Source: Ceratopteris richardii (Eukaryota > Streptophyta > Polypodiopsida > Polypodiales > Pteridaceae). From it: DNA of 64,000 nt. The notes below the pieces were generated by a model that searched no databases, had not been told where the DNA came from, and saw only the letters and a list, made by a program, of their open reading frames with translations. Positions within the stretch are counted from its first letter, which is position 1. Every line of letters starts with the position of its first letter. Made by a program: the position numbers and the translations under genes. Shown in pieces: positions 33,812 through 44,533 of this stretch. The stretch lies in the NCBI GenBank assembly GCA_020310875.1, contig CM035413.1:166537996-166601995 (forward strand), written 5' to 3'.

Positions 33812-34450
33812 TGTTGCTCTAGCACAATGGTGAGAACCACGTTAAGAAGCTTCACCTCCTTAATTGTCAAACCACGGAAGAGATAGGAGTGATATGAAGA
33901 TCGTGAATGTGAGATGAAGTGAGAGTGAAGGTGAGAAGCATAGAAATGCACACACACATACACACACACTACGAAGAGACAAGCAAGACACAATGGAAGG
34001 TGAGAAATCAACTCTATTACTCAAGAACACTATTACAAGCTCAAAAGAACTCTAACCTCAAACAAGCTAACCTCCAAAATGAGCTCTCTAGCTCTTTTTA
34101 TAGTTTCTAGACTAGTTTTGACCGGTTTCACATCTAGTGACCGGCATAGTTAAAAATTAGTTCCTAGATGCTATTTGGAAGGGTAAATGGTGTCTAAAAA
34201 TAACGAAAATTGATACGCTTGTTCTACCTAAGCTCCTCAAGCTCGAGGACTCCTCGGCTTGTACAAAATGGAGCTAAGGATTACAAAATGGGGTTTCCTA
34301 TGTTACATATGTTACAATAGTGATAAAAATCACTGTTGGAGGTTTTTGAAAAGTATTTTTAAAACATGATTCTTTGAAAAAAGATTCGACTGGCTCCTGC
34401 TCCGTCTTTACATACTTCCGCGTCTTCTATGCCTCTTGCTGCTTCCAACA
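33812..34450 (-). repeat. GA 5' LTR
   Basis: This 639-bp LTR is the partner of 10970-11609, with about ten base differences by eye. ATATG follows at 34451-34455. TATAAAAAGA on the minus strand is at 34093-34102. Confidence 0.95.
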
Positions 34451-34455
34451 ATATG

Positions 34456-37400
34456 TGAGTCACTTGCATCTTTGGTGTGAATGTAGATGATTATGATAAG
34501 GTGGAAGTGTGTCTTCATGGTCTAGAAGCTGCATATAAACGATTCAGAACATCTATTCAGATAAGGGAAAATATTCTGAAGTTTACTAATATCGTGTCTA
34601 TGCTGATTATTGAAGAAAAGAGTCTTGGTGAGGACTCAAACTCCGAAGGAAAACCTAGTTCTGAGAAGGTATTCGACTCTAGTAGAGCAAGAGGCAGAGG
34701 TAGAGGCTTCGGAAGTGGAAGAGGAAATAGTAACCAAGACCAAGGTCAATATCAGAATCATGCAGGAGGTAGAGAACACTTTCCAAGTGAGGGAAGCCAA
34801 AGACGCCACACAAATTTCCAAAGAAATGATACAGATAATGATAGTAAAGGATGCTGAAATCGTGGTAAACCTAGACAATTTGAAGGTGATCGTAGGTTGA
34901 AGAATCAAAATAATAGAAGGCAAAAAAACAACTATGCATCTAGAAGTGTAGATGATTCTGAGAAGCTATTCACAGTTCAACATCATATGATGAATATGAT
35001 GTTTGTTGATGTTTCAAAATCAAAATGGTAATGTTTGGTACATTTATTTTTGATTCAAGTGCTTCAAATCACATGACTTGTCATGTGGAATGGTTTAGTG
35101 GTTTGCAAAAATTGCCAGTTCTTGGATATGTTGAAATAGGTGATGACACATCACACTCTATTGGGCATACTAGACACATACCACTGTCTATGGAGGAAGG
35201 GAAGGTAAAACATCTTGTTGATGTGCTGCATGTTCCAAATATAATAAAGATTCTGGTTTCTGTTGGACAAATAGTTGACCAAGGATTACAAGTCAGGTTC
35301 AATGCTAATGGGTTATATGTAGAAGAGTACAAATAGGATGGAGGATTGATTGCCAAAGGAAATAATGTTAGTACGATTTTCACCTTAAATGTGAAAATTC
35401 CTAAAATGAATGGAGCCATGTTTGCAAAAGGTAGAGGAGTTATTGCACATATAGAGATCTGGCACAAATGAATCGGACATGCAAACTTGCAAAGTTTGAA
35501 ATTGATGCACTTAGAGCAGATTGTGAATGGACTACCAAATTTCAAGGTTGCAAAGATGCAAAAAGTATGTGCACCATGGCAATTCGGTAAACAGTGAAGA
35601 GCATCATTTGTGCATGACAAGCAGGTTATGAGAATGTGCTCGAAATAGTACATATAGATATTTGTCGTCTTGCAAAGACCACATCTATGGGTGATTGAAG
35701 GTTTTATGTTACTTTCCTTGATGACAATACACAGAAAGTATATGTATATTTCATGAAAGAGAAGAGTGAGGTGTTCACTCACTTCCAGAGTTATAAGGCT
35801 ATGGTGGAAAAGCAAGAAGGGAAGTATATTCAGACATTAAGTTCTGATGGAGGAGGTGAATACATGTCAAATGAGTTCAATGAATTTCTTAAAAGTCATG
35901 GAATTTGATGTCAATTTTCATGCAGGTACACACTACAAAAAAATGGCATTGCTGAGAGCAAAAATAGACATATTGCAGAAATAACAAGAACCTTGATGGC
36001 TGAGAAGAATATGCCTTATTGTTATTGGACAGAAGCTGTGCATACTACTCTCTATATCATGAACAAAACTGCAGCTGTTGTTGTACATAAAATTACACCT
36101 GAAGAGAAGTTCACAAATAAAAAGCCAAACTTATCACATATAAAAGTTTTTTGTTGTATTGCATATGTACATATTCTAGATGATTTGAGGATGAAGCTTG
36201 ATCAAAAAACAAGAAAATGTGTTTTCATTAGGTACTCGCTTGAGAAAAAGGGATATAAATGTTACAGCTCACACGACAAGTGAAGGTAAGCAGAGATGTG
36301 GTGTTTTGATGAAATGTCAAGCTTCTATATAGATCCCCAAGATGGAATTAATCTTGAACCCAATGACAAAGAAAATGCTGAAAAATTAAGTGTAGAATCT
36401 CAAGTTTTGAGTGGACTAGATGCACCACCAACCAATAGCTCCAACTCAAATCCATGGAGTGGAAGATTGCATGGAAATTTCAAGTGAACAAATTCATCAA
36501 ATACATCTAAGAAAAGTAAAGAAAAGCTTTCTGTTGGTAGTAAAACATCTACATGTTTTGAAGACATTGATGGAGATTCAAGCGGTTTGGAAAAGAGCCT
36601 TGATGAGGAACTTGGATTGCCCTCTGTGAAGACTCCAAGAGTAAGAAAGGCACATGCAGATGATACAAGGAGAAGTGAACCAGGACCAAGAAGATCACGA
36701 AGGATATGGAACTTAGTATAATGATTGACATATGATAGTTACATGGCTCATCATTGGCCTACATGAAAAAGATAATAAAAGATATTGAACCTTCTTGTTT
36801 TGAAAATGCAATTGGAAATTCAAATTGGGAGAAAGCTATGGATGAGGAGATGGTTGCACTTTATGGAAATGAAACATGGAAGCTGGTTCCATTGCCGTAA
36901 GGAAATAAATCCATAGGGTACAAGTGAGTTTACAAGGTAAAGTACAATGCTGATGGTAGCATAAGCAAGTATAAAGCAGGATTGATAGAAAAAAGGATAT
37001 GCAGAGATATATGGCATTCATTATGAGGAAACCTTTAGCCCTATAGCTAAAATTTCTACTGTTAGAACACTTGTTGCATTAGCTACAACAAAAGGATGGA
37101 GTTTGTATTAGATGGATGTGAAGAATGCTTTCTTACATGGTGAGTTAGAAGAAGAAGTATACATGGACTAGTTGCACGGATATGAAGATTCAAAGGACCC
37201 ATAACATGTTTGTAGGTTGCAAGAGGCTTTGTGTGGACTTAAATAAGCCCCTCGTGCTTGGCATGGCATGATATGCAAGGAAGGGTGATGATGGCATCAC
37301 GGTTGTGGCTATTTATGTTGATGACTTGATTGTAAGAGGAGACAAGGAAGCAAGCATTAAAGAGGTAAAGCAACTCCTTATGCAAGAATTTGACATGAAA

Positions 37401-38250
37401 GATCTTGGTGTGCCGCACTATTTCTTGGGCATTGAGTTTATACATATAGAAATAGGTATATGGAGTTATAAAGGCAATGTTCTCTAAGTATGTTGCAAAA
37501 GTATGGTATGGCTGATTGTAAGCCAATTTATATGCCATTATGAATTTGGATACTACGTCAGGTAAAGCATTGGAAAATGCTAATATGTGTAAGAAAATTA
37601 TGGGAAGTTTGATATATCTCAGAATTACATGGCCTGATCTAAGCTATACTGTTGGACTTGAAAGTCAATTTATGCACGTTCCCAAGAGGCCACCTTTAGA
37701 TGCTTTGAGGCAAACTCTACAATATGTGAGTGATACTTTGGTTTATGCATTGTTTTATGAAGCTAATGTAGATTTGTAGGTTCATCAATACACCATGTAG
37801 ATTGGGCTCATAGTGTTCCAGATAGAAGATCTACTAGTGTCTTTCTATTCTCACTTGGGAGTGTAGCTATTACATGGAGCAGAAAGAAGGAACCCACTAT
37901 TGATTTGTTGAGTATAGAGGTGTTGCAATGGAAGCATGTGAAGCATCATGGTTAGAGATGCTACTTTCTAATTTAGGTGTGGAAGTGCAAAAGTCGATCA
38001 TCATCTATTGTGATAATCTTAACAACATCCAATTAGCCAAAAATCCTATTTTTCATGCTAGAACAAAGCATATTGAGGTACATTATCACTTCATCAGAGG
38101 GAAGGTATTAGCAGGTGATATTGATCTTGTTTATGTGAGGACTGATGAGCAGGTTGTTGATATTTTTACTAAATCACTTGAAGCAGAGAAGATGAAGAAG
38201 TTTCCAAAGATGCTTAGATTAGAGTACATGAGGTTGAGCTTGAGGGGGAG
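34456..38250 (+). mobile_element. C1 part: gag remainder and pol, decayed
   Basis: This is the continuation of C1 after GA. The gag end has an Arg/Gly-rich stretch near 34690. A protease-like FDSSASNHMTCH is near 35045-35085. Integrase shows SSDGGGEYMSNEF near 35840-35880 and EKNMPYCYWTEAVHTTLY near 36000. RT shows YVDDLIVRGD near 37315. RNase H ends with HARTKHIEVHYHFIRGKVLA near 38055-38115. A purine tract, TTGAGGGGGAG, abuts the 3' LTR. It is broken, with many breaks. Confidence 0.85.
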
Positions 38251-38627
38251 TGTTGAGATATCAAGCTCAACATGTGATGATCCAGGATGACACGTATCAC
38301 TTTTTCATTTCTTTGACATGTACAATGGTCATGCCAATACATGTCAAGAATATATCATTGAACTTACTAGATTAATCTACCAAGAGTGATGGCACATTTG
38401 TTCTTGCAAGCTCACTCATTTACAGACATTAGCATTTTCTTTGTACTATTCTTTATATATAGCACTAGTTTTATTGTTGTTTTAGGTCATTCTTTTATAT
38501 TCCTTTTATTTAATAGAAGAAGAAGAACAAGAAGAAGACCATTCTTCCTTGCCTCAATATGTGTGTGTGCTCCTGTTTGATTGTGAGAGTGTGTGTGCAA
38601 GTCTTCCTTATCTCCTTCCTTGTGACA
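38251..38627 (+). repeat. C1 3' LTR
   Basis: This 377-bp LTR is the partner of 4354-4726 and diverges from it by well over 10% by eye. TTTAA follows at 38628-38632. Confidence 0.92.
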
Positions 38628-38632
38628 TTTAA

Positions 38633-39829
38633 GGTGGGTATCAACAATTCTAAAGGCAACATTGTATTTTGACCAAATACCATCTGAAAGGGGATGGCCT
38701 TGAGTACCATTTTATAGGCAAATTTATAAGCCCAAACAATGTGATGTAGTTTTTTGTCCGAATCAGAACAGAATGCTTATTATTCACCAACTTAATCAAA
38801 TCAGTGGGTAGGATCTTGTTGGTGCTCTCAGCTTGTCGATTGGCTTCGGGATGAAACACGGCTATTTTGTTGTGAATCATCCTGAATTATTGTAATAAGT
38901 ATTGATAAATTCATTCAAGAAGTGGGAGCCACGATCAATGACTAACTCTATTGGCAATCCATATTTGGTAAATATGTTTTTGAATAGAAATCTTGCCATG
39001 GTTTTGTGCATCATTCTTTCTAGTTGCCTTTAATTCCACCCATTTGGTTAAATAGTTTGTGGTGACAATGATATATTCAACATGTGAACTCTTTGTTGGG
39101 GGATGAATAAGACCAAGAAAGTCTATTCCCCACTTGGAGAATGTGCGTCCTCCCATGGTGGGTCTTAGGGGAATCTCATCCTTACATATTGGATACTCAG
39201 TTCGCTGACATATGTCACATCTGTTCACATACGAGTGTGCATCCATATGAAGGGTTGGCCACCAAAGACCTACAAATAGTATGATCTTAAGCAATCACAA
39301 ATTTAAGACATCCATCTCTTCCTTGTGTATATATATTATTTTTCGATGAGAGCATAGTACTAAGCCTCTTTTTCTAAACTTCTTTGACTTGCTAAGGCCA
39401 TTTCTTGAGGGAACGTTTTTGTCCTCAGAAAATAAACTAATGGATTGCTCTAATATGGTATTAAGGATACTTGATATAAAGTTGCATTCTCCATCGGAGG
39501 TCTATTGATACATGTTGGATAATCCGTACGCATCCTATGGATGTCTTCCTTCATTGTTGGCGAATATATACTTAATCTCTATAGAGTCAATAGGGTTCTG
39601 TATTTTGAATGGTGTTGCTCCAATGCACCTACATGTGCTAATTGCAACCATTTTGCATATTCCTCTTCTTCTACACAAGAAACTAGTATTCCTTGATTTG
39701 TGTTTTTGTACATGCTTCCTACCATGATATGATACTTTTGGATTTCACCACTTCTTTATCCTTATCTTTCATCAAGGGATGCTTTGGTCCAAAAGTAAGA
39801 ATAGATACTATAGTTTTAGCCAAATTAGG
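38633..39829 (-). mobile_element. G1 continuation: integrase region
   Basis: This resumes exactly where G1 stops at 4353, judged by alignment with GA near 18005. On the minus strand the integrase core is readable (FSKWGIDFLGLI, NYLTKWVELKATRKNDAQ), preceded by the His/Cys region (SYVNRCDICQRT) and weaker upstream DNA up to 39829. Copia element C5 then interrupts it at the RNase H/integrase junction. It is broken, with many breaks. Confidence 0.85.
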
Positions 39830-40631
39830 TATTGGAGTTTATTAACCTCCAAACTATAGCTAGAAGTTGGTGGAACCCCCTAGGAACTAGTTGATCTTCT
39901 CACAAACTTATGCACAAAAAAGTCAACTATGCATGCAGAGCTTGCTGTTCTCTACTCACTTAGGATTTTTGAAAATTTCCTTAACCAAATATACTAGACA
40001 CCAAAAGTTTCCAACGAGATAAAGAACACTCAAATTTGATAAATATATAAGGTGATATGACATGTGCAATTTTGAGGTTTAATGGAGATCTTCAATAGAG
40101 ATAAAATGAAGAACATACATTACTTGCAGAGAGAACTAATTTGAGCTCACAACTAAATGAATATTACAATTAAAAAGATTAAAATAGAGCTAAGAGCTTT
40201 CCAATGAACCATCAAACATGTAATTTGGATATACAATGAAGGAGATACAAGCTCTGCAATCTCTGTCCACAAAACTAGAATCACGACTTCTCCCTCTTAT
40301 TATAGCATGGAAAACTAATCCAAAACCTTCCTAATACATCTAAACTTGCAGTAAATACTTGGATGGAGGTATTGTATGACTCAAATGCTCAAATCAGCAC
40401 AATATGGATCGACTTTGAGAATTATCCACATCGACCTTCCACGAGGACACCAGTACAGCTCCCTTGTGACTCAGTCATTTGAGTCATGAGCTTCTAGAAA
40501 TCACATGGTACTTTGGATATAATTTATCAATTATTTTAGCCTCCTTGAAGTACTTGAAGGCCTCCCAAAGGTATTTATACCTTTTGGAACTTGTACCTTC
40601 ATCTATACATATAAAAACAATGTTCTCAACA
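39830..40631 (-). repeat. C5 3' LTR (minus orientation)
   Basis: This LTR of about 802 bp is the reverse complement of the LTR at 43673-44521. The outer edge meets G1 integrase DNA. Confidence 0.85.
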
Positions 40632-42570
40632 TTCTCCCACTCAAGTTTCAAAGGGTATTTCATTCATTCCAAGAATATAGTTCAATCTTTGAAGCTTTGG
40701 TCTACCCAAGGATTTGGTGAAGATATTTTCCATTGGATCCTTGGTTCTAACAAAAGAAACTTGCACTTCATTGTCTCGAACATAATCATAGTGTACCTAT
40801 ATATGCTTTGTTCTAGCATGAAAAATAGGATCTGAGCTCATATGAATGCTCCTCAAGCTATCCCAATATATTAGTGTATATCAACCTACAAATACAAGTC
40901 ATAAAAAAACTTTACAAACCATATAATCTCATTAGTAGCCAATGCTAAACCTCTATACTCAATCTTTGTAGAAGATAACGCAATTATAGGCTGTTTCTTT
41001 GAGTTCCATGTTAATATCTTGTTTCCTACTATTACCACATATCCATGTGTGGATGTTCTGTCATCTTTACATCCAACCCAATCTAAATGACTAAAGAATT
41101 TAAGAGTTAGATCAACATGATGACCATAAAATAATCCTTCATTCATGGTACCTTTCAAACACCTAACCACTCTTTTCGCTGCATGCATATGAGGTAGTGT
41201 AGGTTTATTCATAAACTATGACAATACTCCCATTGCATAACTTATATCAGGTCTAGTTTTTCTTGCATAAATAAAAAATCCTACCATGGATTTATAAGCA
41301 TTCATATCGTGCAACACATCATCTTCTTTTGCACTCAACGTGACATTTAATTCCATTGGAGTAGAAACAAAGTTACATTCATAGATACCAAATTTTTTCA
41401 GCATATCACATATATAATTTCTTTGCATCAACCACATAACTTCATTGCCATACACAAGCTCAATCCCAAGAAAGTATTTAAGCAAACCAAGATCTAAAAT
41501 TTTAAATTCATTTCTCAAGTTACCTTTGATCTCTCAAATTGCTTTTGCATCATTATCTATAATCAACAAGTCATCCACATAAATGCATACATAGACACAC
41601 ATGCCATTTACATGTTTTACATAAAGTGAAGGATGAACATGACTCATTATGTATCCTTGCAGCATAAGATACTTTACCAAACTTGCATTCCATGCCCTTC
41701 ATGCTTTTTTAAGACCATACAATACCTTCTTTAACTTGCAAACATGATAATGATATTTTGCATCCACATAATCATTTGGCTATGACATATACACTTCTTC
41801 ACTTAACTCACTATTAAGAAAGGCATTCTTTATGTATAATTAATATATGTTCCATCTTTTACTTGCAGCTAAACCCAAAGAAGTTCTCATTGTGGCCATG
41901 TTTGCTACTAGAATAAATGTTTTCTCATGATCCAATCCTTGATTTTGAGCATATCCTTTTGCTACAACTCTAGCCTTATATCTTGATACACTACCATCAC
42001 TAATTCTTATAATATTAAAAACCCACTTGGAACCAATTACCTTTTTTTTGGCATCTTTTGAACTAAAGTCCAAGTCTCATTATCTTGTAGTGCATGCATT
42101 TCTTCTTTCATTGCTTTCTCCCACTTTTCATCTCCTTTCACATCATCATGATATGTAGGTTCATTTTCCTGCTCAATGTTTATCATAAAAGCATAATGAG
42201 TATTCATAAAAGATTCATAAGTATATCTTTGAGGTTGCTTACTCACTCTTGAAGTTCTTCTTACCTTCAATGTAGGTGCTTTTGCTTTTTTATTAGGAAC
42301 CTTTGATGACCCTCCATACTCATTACTACCAAGTTCTTCTCCTTGATCATTAACTTCAAGAAGTTTGAGCTTACCTTTACTTTTAACACTTGGAGGTGAC
42401 TCTTGCCTTGATCTTCCATTGAAAGGTAGCTCCCTTTCTTCATCCAAACCTCTATTCTCATCACTTAAAGTTCTTGTGGGATGATGTAAGCACTCATCTT
42501 GTTCACCCATATCTTCTTCATCTCCATCTATGATCTGCACACTTTTCTTATCTGCATACCATGAAAGTGA
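39830..42570 (-). mobile_element. C5, left half: Ty1/copia 3' LTR, RNase H and RT (minus)
   Basis: In minus-strand order from the right, a linker region leads into RT at about 42120-41220 (EEMHALQDNETWTLV, KWVFNIIRISDGSVSRYKAR, LKYFLGIELVYGNEV). RNase H follows at about 41210-40890 (AAKRVVRCLKGTMNEGLFYG, SHLDWVGCKDDR). A purine tract at 40632-40642 comes next, then the 3' LTR. The half ends abruptly near 42570 against plus-strand gypsy DNA. The missing integrase, protease, gag and 5' LTR of the same family lie in opposite orientation at 43673 to about 47100. It is broken at many places. Confidence 0.85.
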
Positions 42571-42574
42571 TTAA

Positions 42575-43672
42575 TCAATGTTTGCATCTCTTGAAATAGC
42601 AAGCAAGGAAGTATATAGATTCCTTAATGGATTCTCTAGCTACAATCAAGTGACCATTGCCCCTGAAGGCCACCATATACCTTTTGCCATAGAGTGGTGT
42701 ATTTTTGCATTTCATGTGATGCCTTTTGGGCTCACCAATGCCCCTGGTACATTTCAAGGCTGATATCACATGCTTAAGGAATTCTTGCAAAAGAATTTAG
42801 AGGTCTATGTTGACGATTTCTGTGTTCATTGAAACATTAGACAAACACATATCCTTGAATTGAGATCGATCTTCAACAAATGTAGAGAATACGAAGTCTA
42901 CTTGAACCTAGAAAAGTGTGTTTACATGGTTACGCAAGGTAAAACTCTAGGACACATAGTGTCAAGGAATGGAATATTGATGGATGAGGATAAGGTTGGA
43001 GTCATTACCAAACTACCTAGACCAAAGAATATCAAGGAAGTACAAGCTTGCATGGGGACATTATGGATATTATCGACACTTTATTCACATGTATGCAATA
43101 ATTGCAAAGCCTTTCTAAAACCTTCTAACTAATGTTAAGTGTAATGAAGAGTGTCAAAACTCTTTCAATGAGCTTAAGTGATGATTATGTTGGGCATAAA
43201 TTTTGACTACACCAAATTGGACTAAGTCATTCCATGTTCATGTGGATGCTTCCAATTATGCTATTGAGTATGTGCTAGCACAACCTACTGGTGAAGGACA
43301 CATTGATCTTCCCATTGCTTATGCAAGTAGGTGATTGAACACAACAGAATGGAATTATACAACCATAGAAAAAGAAGGATAAGGCATGTTCTATGCATTT
43401 AAGATGTTTAGATATTATTTGCTTGTGAATAAGTTTAAATTTTTTAGGAACCATCAATCATTACTCTACTTGGTGAATAAATTGTGCAATACAAGCAAAA
43501 TTAGTAAGATGGTTTCTCTTACTAGTGGAATACGATTTGGAGGTAGTTGTTAGGAAGGCCAAGACTCACCTTATGGTGGATCTCCTTTCTAGACTTACTT
43601 CAAGAGAATTGGCACAAGGAGTATCAGATGAATTTCCTGCTACTTACTTAATCAACTTGGAAGTAGTGCCTA
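42575..43672 (+). mobile_element. Gypsy RT/RNase H piece of G1 in inverted orientation
   Basis: This plus-strand gypsy DNA is colinear with GA from mid-RT (ASKEVYRFLNGFSSYNQV) through RNase H (FHVHVDASNYAI) to the start of the H2C2 region (INLEVVP). It stops at 43672 exactly at the homologous point where G1 minus-strand DNA stops at 39829. The short word CCTA is present at both junctions. This fits a piece of G1 flipped together with half of C5. It is broken at many places. Confidence 0.8.
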
Positions 43673-44521
43673 TGTTGAGAATGTTGATTTTATATGTATA
43701 GGTCAAGGTACAAGTCCCAAAAGATGTAAATACCTTTGGGAGGTCTTCAGATCTTCAAGAAGGTTCAAATAATTGAAAAATTATAGCCAAAGTACCATGT
43801 GATTTCTAAAAGCTAATGACTCGAATGAGTGAGTCACAAGGGTGTTATAGTGGTGTCCAAGTGGAAGGTCAATGTGGTTAGTTCTCAAAGTCCATCGATA
43901 TTTTGCTTATTTGAGCACTTGCATCATGCAGTATCCTGATCCAAGTATCTACCACTCGTTTAGATGTATTAGGAAGCTTTTGGATTAGTTTTCCATGCTA
44001 TAATAAGAGGGGCAAAGTTGTGATCTAGTTGGAAGTCTAAGAGAGTCATATGTGTATCTCTCCGTTGTTGTAGTTTTGTGGATAGGGATTGCAGAGCTTG
44101 CACCTCCCTCCTTATATATCCAAATTACATGTTTGATGGTTCATTGGCAAGCTTTTAATATCTACTTTTATCATATTAATTTTCATATTCATTGAAAAAT
44201 TTGGATGAGAGCAGTGCTCTCTGCAAGTAATGTGTGTTCTTGGGTTTATCTCTATTGAAGGTCTCCAATAAACCTCACAATTGTAGAGGTCATATATCCT
44301 TGTGTGTTTATCCAATTTGAGTGTTCTTTATCTCATTTGAAAGCCCTTGAAGTCTCGTATTATATAGTTAAACCAATTCTAAAAAATCTAAGTGATTAGA
44401 GAAGAAAAAGCTATGCAATCATGAATGGTTTTTATGTGCATAAGTTTGTGAGAAGGTTAACTAGTTCCTAGGGGGTTCCACCAACTTCTAGCTATACTTT
44501 GGAGGTCAATAAACTCAAACA
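43673..44521 (+). repeat. C5 5' LTR (plus orientation)
   Basis: This 849-bp LTR runs TGTTGAGAATGTTG to AATAAACTCAAACA. It is inverted relative to its partner at 39830-40631 and clearly diverged from it. Confidence 0.85.
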
Positions 44522-44522
44522 T

Positions 44523-44533
44523 TGGTATCACAG
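44523..44533 (+). other. C5 primer binding site (tRNA-iMet type, variant)
   Basis: TGGTATCACAG lies one base after the LTR end, a slightly changed form of TGGTATCAGAG. Confidence 0.7.

Larger units (their letters stand above)
10970..34450 (-). mobile_element. GA: large Ty3/gypsy element with extra domains, inside C1
   Basis: GA is a minus-strand gypsy element of 23.5 kb, or about 17.1 kb without inserted C2. LTRs are at 10970-11609 and 33812-34450, and the exact target duplication ATATG is at 10965-10969 and 34451-34455. In element order: 5' LTR, tRNA-Asp-like primer site, leader of about 1.9 kb with the TCGCGATGG array, gag (about 31850-28520), protease (about 28310-27930), RT/RNase H (about 27100-25750, continued by a short piece left of C2), integrase (about 19400-17750), second protease-like domain (about 17450-17100), spacer, ORF3 (about 15950-11640), purine tract, 3' LTR. 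It is broken, with about ten breaks besides C2. The LTRs differ by about ten bases plus one indel by eye (about 1.6%), so it is young: perhaps a few million years at slow gymnosperm rates, less at angiosperm rates. No chromodomain is seen. Confidence 0.93.
4354..38627 (+). mobile_element. C1: Ty1/copia element, split by C3 and GA
   Basis: C1 is a plus-strand copia element bounded by LTRs at 4354-4726 and 38251-38627. The 5-bp target duplication TTTAA is at 4349-4353 and 38628-38632. The 5' LTR is followed at once by TGGTATTAGAGCC, a primer site of the initiator tRNA-Met type. Its own DNA is at 4354-4781, about 10529-10969 and 34456-38627. Parts in order: gag (about 10541-10969 and 34456-34920), protease-like (about 35040), integrase (about 35450-36280, with SSDGGGEY), reverse transcriptase (about 36800-37650) and RNase H to about 38230 (HARTKHIEVHYHFIRGK). 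It is broken, with more than ten breaks. Its LTRs differ at well over 10% of sites by eye, so it is the oldest insertion dated here. Confidence 0.9.

Noticed and set aside
33919-34110. Small open frames repeated in the GA and GB LTRs (about 63-70 codons)
   Set aside because: They lie wholly in LTR DNA, include the (AC)n stretch, and carry no coding signal beyond LTR identity.
35081-35815. Minus-strand open frame of 244 codons
   Set aside because: It is antisense to recognisable C1 protease and integrase DNA and has no similarity of its own.
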